A stretch of DNA of 64,000 nucleotides from Bacteroides intestinalis (GTDB taxonomy: Bacteria > Bacteroidota > Bacteroidia > Bacteroidales > Bacteroidaceae), in the NCBI RefSeq assembly GCF_003464595.1, contig NZ_QRZF01000001.1:62001-126000 (forward strand). The letters are read 5' to 3'. The notes under the pieces are model-generated. The model did no database searches, was not told the origin of the DNA, and worked only from the letters and a program-made list of their open reading frames with translations. Below are positions 56,835 to 64,000 of this stretch, one piece after another. The first letter of the stretch is position 1. Each line of letters opens with the position of its first letter. A program made the position numbers and the translations under genes.

Positions 56835-59800
56835 CTATTTTAACGCCTGATACATCACTTCCTGTATTCGTGTACGGATATCCATCTTCATCAATTTCGT
56901 ATTCCATACATCCGGATAAATACGATTGCAAAGGAAAACGTAAACCAGCCCATTCGTCGGATCAACCCAGGCACAAGTACCTGTAAATCCGGTATGCCCA
57001 TAAACAGTGGCAGGCGTAGCCGTAGCACAAGGACTCTTTGCCGGATTCTGCCGGTCAGGTTTATCGAATCCCAGACCACGACGACTGATGCGGGATACAG
57101 TAGTAGTAAATACACGACAAGTTTCCGGACTCAAATAACGCTTACCATCCAACTCTCCCCCATTCAACAACATTTGATAAATTTGAGCCACTTCCGTTGC
57201 ATTGGAGAATAGACCGGCATTCCCTGATACACCACCTTGGAAAGCTGCCGACTCATCATGCACGAAGCCTTGAAGAACGGTTTTCCGCAAGAATGGATCC
57301 ACCGAAGAAGGTATAATTTCTGCTTTCGGTATAGGAGTATGCTTGCCGGATACAATACCTGCATATGCTGTTCCTGCCGTAGCTGCACCCTTCAATGGCA
57401 AATACCCCGTACGTTTCAACCCCATCGGAGCATAAAACTCCTGCTCCAAAAAAGCATCCATCGACATGCCCGTACGCGCCTCAACCAATTGCTGCAACAG
57501 GATGAAACCTACACAGCTATACCGATAACGGCGATCGCGCAACGGTGCCTTCACAATCGTTTGTTGATAGACTTCTTTAAAGGAACGATTCAACCATAAG
57601 CTATCGGCAACTTGTAAGGTATGCTCTGCCGTCCGCACTTTAGAAGTCAACCCTTTCTGGAACTTAAATTTCGGATTAGCCCAGGTACGAACCCCTATCT
57701 GTACAGAATGTGCAGCATCCGGTTTTGCTTTGAAAAGAGTTCCTCCGTAGCTCTCTTCATCGATAGCTTCCTGATAAAACAACAATGTAGAAGGTAATCC
57801 GGATTCATGCAACAACAACTGGCGGACTGTAATATCTTTTTTATCCGTATCTTGCAACCAGGGCAGATAGTCTGACACACGATCGGTAAGACTCAAACGT
57901 CCTTTGTCATACAGCTTCATAACAGCGAGCAATGTTGCCGTAGTCTTTGTCAGCGAAGCCAAATCATAAACATCCGTCGGAGATACCGGTAAAGTAGCGC
58001 CGGGGATATTGGTCGTAGAGAGTTTTTTGACAGAAGCACCCGGCCAGGTATGTGTTCCGAAAGCTTTATTATACATTTCCTTTCCGTCTTTCAATATCAC
58101 AATCTGACAACCGGGATAAGCTCCTTCTTTAATGCCTTCTTTCGCTATTTCATCAATGCGAGTCAACAGACGGGAGTTCATACCATGTTCATCAGGCACA
58201 AAGTGAAGCGGTGTTTTCGGAGTAATGGTCCGTCCATCTCCCGTAGTAAACAAGTCACTGATACTTGCCGACAGGCGTCCGTTTGCCGTTGCATCGGCAT
58301 ATAGTATTCTGGCTACCTGACACTGTACATCATCATTCGATGAATGTGCAAGTACTACAGCATTAGCAGCCGATACCGCACGGCGTATCTGCAACATTTG
58401 CTTACCGGGTATAAAAAGCAGATAAGCTGTTGGAATATCAGGGACAAATTCCCCAAAGAAGGCCTGATAAGGCGCCAAGCGATGTTCCGTCACACAAACA
58501 AGGATACGTTTATACTGTGACAGTGAATCACGCAACTGCTTACGTGCAGCCACCGGTAACTCTTTTTTCAATTGAAAAACGGCAGGTACTCCTTTTGAAC
58601 CAACAGGATTAATAAATCCGGAAAGCTCCTTCAGGAACGGTTGTATTTCTTTTGCATCACCTACATTGAGCACAGCCACTTCCCGGGTACCTACATCCAA
58701 CGGAAGCACATCGTTTTTATTCTTCAATACGGTAATCGCCTCCTGATTCAGGCGCCGTATCAAATCACGAGTGTGCGCCGTATTAATACGATTACTTAAC
58801 CCCGAAAGGCGAACAAAAGGTTTCTTTGATAGTCCGAGAGCATATTTATAAGTAAGTACCTTCCGGCACTTTGCCTCAATCTCCGCCTCTGTCAGTTCAC
58901 CATTTTTCACGGCATCCAGTATAGCATCTACTTCTTCCTTAATCCGCCGGGGTACAAGCAACAAATCATTTCCCGCTTTCAAAGCCTGCAGGCAAATACT
59001 CGTGTTATTGGCAGAAACACCTTTCATAGCCAATGCATCCGTAAATACCAGCCCCTGAAACCTCATCTCTTGTGTCAGCAAATCATGCACTACACTACGG
59101 GAAAGTGAGGAAGGCACCCCTCGTTTCGATTCAAGTACCGGCACCTCCAAGTGTCCCACCATCATACCGGACAACCCAGCCTGAATGGCTTTCTTAAACG
59201 GGTATAACTCCACACTATCCAAACGTGCACGGGAAAAGGTCAGCTTCGGCAATGAATGATGCGAGTCCACATCCGTATCTCCATGACCGGGAAAATGTTT
59301 GCTCACGGAAAGCACGCCACCGTCTTCCAGACCACGGGCATAGGCTATTACTTTATCAGCCACATTAGCAGGATTTTCCCCAAACGAACGGGTATTGATA
59401 ACCGGATTCTTCGGGTTGATATTCACATCCGCCACCGGAGCAAAGTTAACCTGCACACCAAGTTCCCGACATTGCCGGGCCATCTCGCGACCATATTCAT
59501 AAAGCAGACTGTCGTTTTGTATGCAGCCCAGAATCATATTTCGGGGAAATACCGGTGTACCTCGCAAACGCATGGAAAGTCCCCATTCACCATCAAAGGT
59601 TATCATCAACGGAACATCTGCCATCTTCTGTGCTTCATTGGTCAGTATCGCCTGATTCTCCATCAATCCGCCGGAAAAGAGCAGACCGCCCACTTTGTAG
59701 TCATCCACAACTTTACGTAGCAAATCCCGGTTTGCCTTGTCTTGCTGAGGAGCAATGGTATAAATGAATAATTGTCCGATACGTTCTTTCAGATTCATCC

Positions 59801-59981
59801 TGTTGAGTACCGAATCCACCCACTGCCGGCATCGTTCATCATTGGAAACAGATCGTATCATAATAGGTTCAACAGAAGGTACAGGAGATTGTGGCGCCGG
59901 CAGATGGTGCGCCTGAGCATCAAAGCGGACACAACAACTGTATATCATCAAAAAGAATAGGAATAGTTTTTTCATCATCAT
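56835..59981 (-). CDS. GH3 (NagZ-like) fused to beta-lactamase-type serine hydrolase
   Basis: 1048 residues with a signal peptide (RFDAQA). Residues ~35-600 are GH3 with the NagZ hallmark KHFPGHGDTDVDSH, whose His-Asp pair acts as acid/base in beta-N-acetylglucosaminidases. Residues ~610-1045 are a class C beta-lactamase/penicillin-binding fold: SLTK (SxxK), YSC in place of the usual YxN, and HTG in place of KTG. Both activities fit muropeptide turnover in the periplasm: removal of N-acetylglucosamine and cleavage of a peptide or ester side group. It is a tandem paralogue of the gene at 60106. The Cys at the YxN position is unusual. Confidence 0.88.
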   Translation of the reverse strand: MMMKKLFLFFLMIYSCCVRFDAQAHHLPAPQSPVPSVEPIMIRSVSNDERCRQWVDSVLNRMNLKERIGQLFIYTIAPQQDKANRDLLRKVVDDYKVGGLLFSGGLMENQAILTNEAQKMADVPLMITFDGEWGLSMRLRGTPVFPRNMILGCIQNDSLLYEYGREMARQCRELGVQVNFAPVADVNINPKNPVINTRSFGENPANVADKVIAYARGLEDGGVLSVSKHFPGHGDTDVDSHHSLPKLTFSRARLDSVELYPFKKAIQAGLSGMMVGHLEVPVLESKRGVPSSLSRSVVHDLLTQEMRFQGLVFTDALAMKGVSANNTSICLQALKAGNDLLLVPRRIKEEVDAILDAVKNGELTEAEIEAKCRKVLTYKYALGLSKKPFVRLSGLSNRINTAHTRDLIRRLNQEAITVLKNKNDVLPLDVGTREVAVLNVGDAKEIQPFLKELSGFINPVGSKGVPAVFQLKKELPVAARKQLRDSLSQYKRILVCVTEHRLAPYQAFFGEFVPDIPTAYLLFIPGKQMLQIRRAVSAANAVVLAHSSNDDVQCQVARILYADATANGRLSASISDLFTTGDGRTITPKTPLHFVPDEHGMNSRLLTRIDEIAKEGIKEGAYPGCQIVILKDGKEMYNKAFGTHTWPGASVKKLSTTNIPGATLPVSPTDVYDLASLTKTTATLLAVMKLYDKGRLSLTDRVSDYLPWLQDTDKKDITVRQLLLHESGLPSTLLFYQEAIDEESYGGTLFKAKPDAAHSVQIGVRTWANPKFKFQKGLTSKVRTAEHTLQVADSLWLNRSFKEVYQQTIVKAPLRDRRYRYSCVGFILLQQLVEARTGMSMDAFLEQEFYAPMGLKRTGYLPLKGAATAGTAYAGIVSGKHTPIPKAEIIPSSVDPFLRKTVLQGFVHDESAAFQGGVSGNAGLFSNATEVAQIYQMLLNGGELDGKRYLSPETCRVFTTTVSRISRRGLGFDKPDRQNPAKSPCATATPATVYGHTGFTGTCAWVDPTNGLVYVFLCNRIYPDVWNTKLMKMDIRTRIQEVMYQALK

Positions 59982-60024
59982 TTATGCATTAAGGCTACCA
60001 AAGTTATAGTATTTCGAACACAAA

Positions 60025-60084
60025 GACACGGAAAATACAGAGTTTTTTGGACTAATTAGTAAAAAACGCTGTATTTCCCGTGTC
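60025..60084 (-). terminator. Hairpin between the two GH3 fusion genes
   Basis: Arms 60025-60048 and 60061-60084 match over 22 of 24 bases (core GACACGG...TACAG) and include a run of six T. It would end or weaken the transcript from the upstream paralogue before the gene at 56835. Confidence 0.7.
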
Positions 60085-60105
60085 TCCTGTATTTCTATGC
60101 CCAGA

Positions 60106-63100
60106 CTATTTCAGGCTTTTATAAATCGCTTCTTGTATATTTGTACGGATATTCATCTCAGTCAGTTTTGTATTCCACACATTGGGACACAGACGGTTGC
60201 TGAGGAAAACATACACCGTTCCATGTTCAGGATCCACCCAGGCACAGGTACCCGTAAAACCGGTATGTCCGTAAACGGTATTGGTAGCCGAAGGAGCACA
60301 AGGACTGTTCTTCAAATCCTTCAAGTTAGGTTTGTCAAAACCCAATCCTCTGCGACTGATGGCAGAGGTCTCCGTAATGAACAAACGGCAAGTCGCCTCA
60401 CTCAAATAACGTTTGCCATTCCATTCCCCCCCATTCAGCATCATCTGGTATATCTTCGCAACTTCCGTAGCTGTAGAGAACAAACCTGCATTACCGGAAA
60501 TGCCACCCATACAAGCGGCAGTCTCATCGTGCACATAGCCGCATAAATCCTGACGGCGCAGGAAATCATTTGCGGCCGTAGGCATAATCTCTTGTTTGGA
60601 GTACCTTAATAAGGGCAGATACATGGTACGTTGCAACCCCATAGGTGCATAAAACTCTTTAGCCAGATAAAGGTCCATTGGCAACTTAACTATAGCCTCC
60701 ACCACCTGCTGCAATAGGATAAAACCAAGATCACTGTACACATACCGCTTACTGTCCATATCACACCGGGCAATCTTTTGCAAGATGGTATTCTTGAAGT
60801 TCTTGTTCAGCCACATTTTGTCAGCTACATGCAAGTTGTAAGTAGATGATTCTTTTTCAGCGACCAAGCCTTTCTTAAACTTGAAGTTTGAGCAATAATA
60901 GCTATGTTCACTGACCTGCGTGCGATGCCACTCATCCACCCAACTTTGAGCATACGGTCCATGCACCGAATTCGGGTCAATGGCCTCCAGATAAAAACGA
61001 ATATAAGGAGGCAGACCGGATTCATGAAGAAGCAAATCCTTTATTGTAACATTCTTCTTATTAGTATTTCGCAAGATTGGCAAATACTGGGACGCTTTAT
61101 CCGTCAGCTTCAACTTACCCGTATCATAAAGTTTCATCACGGCAAGCAGTGTTGCAGTAGTCTTCGTCAAAGAAGCAAGGTCGAACATATCTGTAGGGCG
61201 TACAGCAGTGGTGTCTTTATCAGAATGAGTACCGAAACACTTATCATATACCGTCTGACCATCTTTCAACACCAGCACTTGACAACCTGGATAGGCTCCG
61301 GAAGCCAATCCACCCTTGACAATCGCATCGATACGATGCAACTCATTAGACTTCATTCCCAAATCTTCAGGAATAATATGTCCCGGTTTCATCCCCGGAG
61401 TAATCATACTTCCCTCACCGGCCTGATAGAGGTTACCGATACTCATGGAAAGCTTTCCCTGAGCAGGGACTTTAGCAAATATCACACCCGCTACATATTG
61501 CTGAATATCCGCTTCCGACGAATGCCCCAACACTACAGCACTGGCTTGATTCAAAGCCGGAACTAAAGGTTGCATCGCACGATAGGACGTAAAGAAAGCA
61601 TATACGATGGGGGCGTGCAAATTCAATCCTGCCAGAAAATCGGCATAAGCAAGTGCATCTGTATCTTTACCTGATATGCTGATTACAACCCGACGATAAT
61701 TCGCCAGTTTGCGTGCCAGTTCACGGCGTTCATCTCCGCTCATCTCCCTCGTCAAATGGAAACACTCCACAGGAACAGGAGATAATTTCTTCATTTCAGC
61801 AATGAAAATGCTATCTTTACCTTCTACCACACTCAGCAGTGCAATCGGAGCGTTGTCAACAGATGTCAACGGTAATACTCCAAAATGATTACCCAGCACC
61901 GTAACAGCAGCCTGGCGAAGTCGCGTTACCAGCGCCTTGGCTTCATCCGTATGGATACGATAACTCATTCCGCTAACCTGCAACTGAGGACGCGGCTGAC
62001 GTAAGCCCAACAGATATTTATAAGTAAGTATCTTACGGCATTTCTCTTCCACAACCTTCTCCGAAAGAACACCGTCTTTCACCGCATTCAATACCTCCTG
62101 CACAGCATTTTCAGTATTATACTGCACCAGCACCATATCATTTCCTGCAAGCAAGGCCTTTGTAGTAACCTGGGGCACAGATGAAACTCCCTTCATATCC
62201 AGTGCATCCGTAAACACCAGCCCCTGGAATCCCATTTCATTTTTCAATAATCCGGTCACCACATTTCCGGAAAGTGAAGAAGCCGTGATAGCATCCGGTT
62301 CCAGCACAGGTACCTGCAGATGACCAACCATCACCCCACCCAAGCCGGCACGTATCATTTCTTTGAAAGGATACAGTTCCACACTATCCAGGCGTTCGCG
62401 GTTATAATATAGTGACGGTAATCCTTTATGCGAGTCCACATCCGTATCTCCGTGTCCGGGGAAGTGTTTGCTCACGGACAACACACCGCCACTCTCCAGT
62501 CCACGGCTATAAGCGACCACCTTTTCAGCCACCTTCTTCGGGTCTTCCCCGAAAGAGCGTACATGGATCACCGGGTTCAAAGGATTGGTATTGACATCCG
62601 CATCCGGTGCAAAATTCACATGAACACCCAGCTCACGAAATTCCCGTGCCACTTCACGCCCGTATTCATAAATCAGATGGTTGTCTTCAATACAGCCAAG
62701 TGCAGCATTCTTCGGGAAATAAGGCGTACCTTCCAGGCGCATAGAGAGTCCCCATTCACCATCGAAAGTAATCATAACGGGAACTTTAGAATTCTTCTGG
62801 GCAATATTCGTCAGTATAGCCTGCTCTTCCGGTGTACCTTCGGCAAACAGCAGACCTCCTATCTTATATTTCTTAACCAGATCGCGTATCTGTTTCTTCT
62901 TCTGTTTATCCACTTTGGCTGGAAAGGTGGTAACAATCAACTGTCCAACTTTTTCCTGCAGGTTCAAACCGGAATATACAGAATCTACCCACTGTTTGCA
63001 ACGGGCATCTGCCGCTGAAGGAAGAAAAGGCGCTTCTGCCTGGGCATGAAGCAATCCTGTGCCACCCCACAAAAGGGCAGCAAACAATAAGAGAATAGGT

Positions 63101-63108
63101 CTCTTCAT
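60106..63108 (-). CDS. GH3 (NagZ-like) fused to beta-lactamase-type serine hydrolase
   Basis: 1000 residues with a signal peptide (GTGLLHAQ). The layout is the same as in its neighbour: NagZ motif KHFPGHGDTDVDSHKGL, then the serine-hydrolase domain with SLTK, YSD (YVYSDLGFILL) and HTG. The two proteins are clearly homologous over the whole length and arose by duplication. The difference at the second motif (YSD against YSC) and in the middle domain suggests that they have separate substrates. The metallophosphatase gene begins upstream with a 34-bp gap, so co-transcription is likely. Confidence 0.88.
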   Translation of the reverse strand: MKRPILLLFAALLWGGTGLLHAQAEAPFLPSAADARCKQWVDSVYSGLNLQEKVGQLIVTTFPAKVDKQKKKQIRDLVKKYKIGGLLFAEGTPEEQAILTNIAQKNSKVPVMITFDGEWGLSMRLEGTPYFPKNAALGCIEDNHLIYEYGREVAREFRELGVHVNFAPDADVNTNPLNPVIHVRSFGEDPKKVAEKVVAYSRGLESGGVLSVSKHFPGHGDTDVDSHKGLPSLYYNRERLDSVELYPFKEMIRAGLGGVMVGHLQVPVLEPDAITASSLSGNVVTGLLKNEMGFQGLVFTDALDMKGVSSVPQVTTKALLAGNDMVLVQYNTENAVQEVLNAVKDGVLSEKVVEEKCRKILTYKYLLGLRQPRPQLQVSGMSYRIHTDEAKALVTRLRQAAVTVLGNHFGVLPLTSVDNAPIALLSVVEGKDSIFIAEMKKLSPVPVECFHLTREMSGDERRELARKLANYRRVVISISGKDTDALAYADFLAGLNLHAPIVYAFFTSYRAMQPLVPALNQASAVVLGHSSEADIQQYVAGVIFAKVPAQGKLSMSIGNLYQAGEGSMITPGMKPGHIIPEDLGMKSNELHRIDAIVKGGLASGAYPGCQVLVLKDGQTVYDKCFGTHSDKDTTAVRPTDMFDLASLTKTTATLLAVMKLYDTGKLKLTDKASQYLPILRNTNKKNVTIKDLLLHESGLPPYIRFYLEAIDPNSVHGPYAQSWVDEWHRTQVSEHSYYCSNFKFKKGLVAEKESSTYNLHVADKMWLNKNFKNTILQKIARCDMDSKRYVYSDLGFILLQQVVEAIVKLPMDLYLAKEFYAPMGLQRTMYLPLLRYSKQEIMPTAANDFLRRQDLCGYVHDETAACMGGISGNAGLFSTATEVAKIYQMMLNGGEWNGKRYLSEATCRLFITETSAISRRGLGFDKPNLKDLKNSPCAPSATNTVYGHTGFTGTCAWVDPEHGTVYVFLSNRLCPNVWNTKLTEMNIRTNIQEAIYKSLK

Positions 63109-63142
63109 TTTTTACTATTTATTACTTAGATGATTGGGATAT

Positions 63143-64000
63143 TTATTCTTCCGCAAGTGTTAGTTTCAACATACCAACGTAAATTCCACTTTTTCCGGTA
63201 TGCATCACAGGTACATTCTGACCGTCTTTATTCAAGTAAACAGCCGGTTCTTTCATAAAGGTATGAGTATGTCCACCCAGAATGGCATCGATATGATTCG
63301 TTTTCTGTGCCAGTTCTTCGTCACAAGGAGCATTTTTAAGTTGATAACCGAGGTGCGACAAGCAAATGACCACATCACAACCTTCCTCATTCTTCAGCAA
63401 ATCCGCCATTTTCTGTGCTACTTCTATCGGATCATTATAAACCACACCTTCACATTTATCAGCCTGCACCAACCCTTCCATCTTCGGAGCAAGACCGAAT
63501 ACACCTATCTTCAACCCATTGCGGTTAAAGGTAGTATAGGGTTTCACCAGACCTTCCAGCACCGTACCTGTTACATCATAGTTGGAACATACCACCGGGA
63601 AGTTTGCCATGCGGAACAAGCGTGCCATATTTTCCAAACCGAAATCAAATTCATGATTACCTATCGTCATGGCATCATAACCCATAAGGTTCATCATCTT
63701 TACTTCGACTTCTCCCTGAAACAAATTGTAGTAAGGAGTTCCTTGAGAAATGTCTCCGCAATCAAACAGCAACAGGTTGGGATTTATTTTACGCGCTTCC
63801 TTAATAAAGGTAGCCCGGCGCACCGTTCCACCCATACCGGCATAGCGGTCGGCAGCATTCACAGCAATGGGCTCAATACGACTGTGCGTATCACTTGTTT
63901 GCAGAATCACCAGTTGTTTGGTTTTCTGGGCAGAGTCAGGAGCTACCAGGCAGAGAGGTTCTACAGGTATCTCTTTGGTCGATTGCTGTGCAGATACCGG
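63143..64000 (-). CDS. 5'-nucleotidase/metallophosphatase family protein, 5' end outside window
   Basis: The frame is open to the right edge; the visible start is only an internal codon, since PVSAQQSTKEIP continues upstream and looks like the end of a signal peptide. About 285 residues are visible. The two-metal phosphoesterase motifs are complete: DTHSRIEP, FDCGDISQG, GNHEFDFG, CLSHLGY and GGHTHTF. The protein ends after this domain, without the C-terminal 5'-nucleotidase domain of UshA. It probably hydrolyses nucleotides or other phosphoesters in the periplasm. Confidence 0.9.
   Translation of the reverse strand, partial: PVSAQQSTKEIPVEPLCLVAPDSAQKTKQLVILQTSDTHSRIEPIAVNAADRYAGMGGTVRRATFIKEARKINPNLLLFDCGDISQGTPYYNLFQGEVEVKMMNLMGYDAMTIGNHEFDFGLENMARLFRMANFPVVCSNYDVTGTVLEGLVKPYTTFNRNGLKIGVFGLAPKMEGLVQADKCEGVVYNDPIEVAQKMADLLKNEEGCDVVICLSHLGYQLKNAPCDEELAQKTNHIDAILGGHTHTFMKEPAVYLNKDGQNVPVMHTGKSGIYVGMLKLTLAEE

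Overview
The window looks like chromosomal DNA of a gut Bacteroides. It has SusC/SusD pairs with carbohydrate-active enzymes, TAnnTTTG-type -7 promoter boxes, weak Shine-Dalgarno sites and many signal-peptide or lipobox proteins. No tRNA, rRNA, insertion sequence or CRISPR array was seen. Both edge genes are cut by the window.

Region 1 (1-13111) is a glycan/glycoprotein locus. A truncated GH127 lipoprotein on the minus strand is followed by an unrelated-looking Fic protein. Then comes a plus-strand operon: GH97 with a C-terminal HEXXH zincin domain, GH43 with a discoidin-like module, a second GH127, and an S9 (DPP IV-like) peptidase. GH127 releases beta-L-arabinofuranose from hydroxyproline-linked chains and retaining GH97 enzymes are alpha-galactosidases. 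Together with two peptidase-type domains, this suggests hydroxyproline-rich plant glycoproteins such as extensins as the target (inference). A similar AT-rich box pair lies upstream of both the first GH127 and the GH97 operon.

Region 2 (13191-23619) is a potassium-uptake locus read leftward: a 31-residue membrane peptide, kdpF, kdpA, kdpB, kdpC, a terminator, a porin-like protein, a short KdpD sensor protein and a separate histidine kinase. A good sigma-54 (-24/-12) promoter precedes it. The neighbouring response regulator is an NtrC-type sigma-54 activator, not an OmpR-type KdpE. Between them lies an array of nine units at an exact 22-bp pitch. A divergent aspartokinase-like gene follows (23901-25247).

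Region 3 (25258-53886) is a large beta-mannan utilisation locus, all on the minus strand. The SusC-led unit runs SusC, SusD, surface glycan-binding protein, two related proteins of unknown family, GH26, GH5, GH3, and then a four-gene corrinoid methyltransferase cassette (UROD-family methyltransferase, corrinoid protein, MetH-activation-like protein, MtaA-like methyltransferase). A second unit carries GH26, mannosylglucose phosphorylase, a sugar symporter and cellobiose 2-epimerase, which is the known mannobiose route of Bacteroides. A GH3 gene and an AraC regulator sit upstream. Three promoters (SusC, GH26, GH3) share the same operator at the same distance from the -7 box, so they form one regulon. 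The methyltransferase cassette inside a mannan locus is the most unexpected feature; removal of O-methyl groups from sugars is a reasonable but untested role.

Region 4 (54112-64000) holds an aldo/keto reductase, a DUF4136-type lipoprotein, a small outer-membrane barrel, two tandem GH3-beta-lactamase fusion proteins (probable cell-wall turnover) and a metallophosphatase cut by the right edge.
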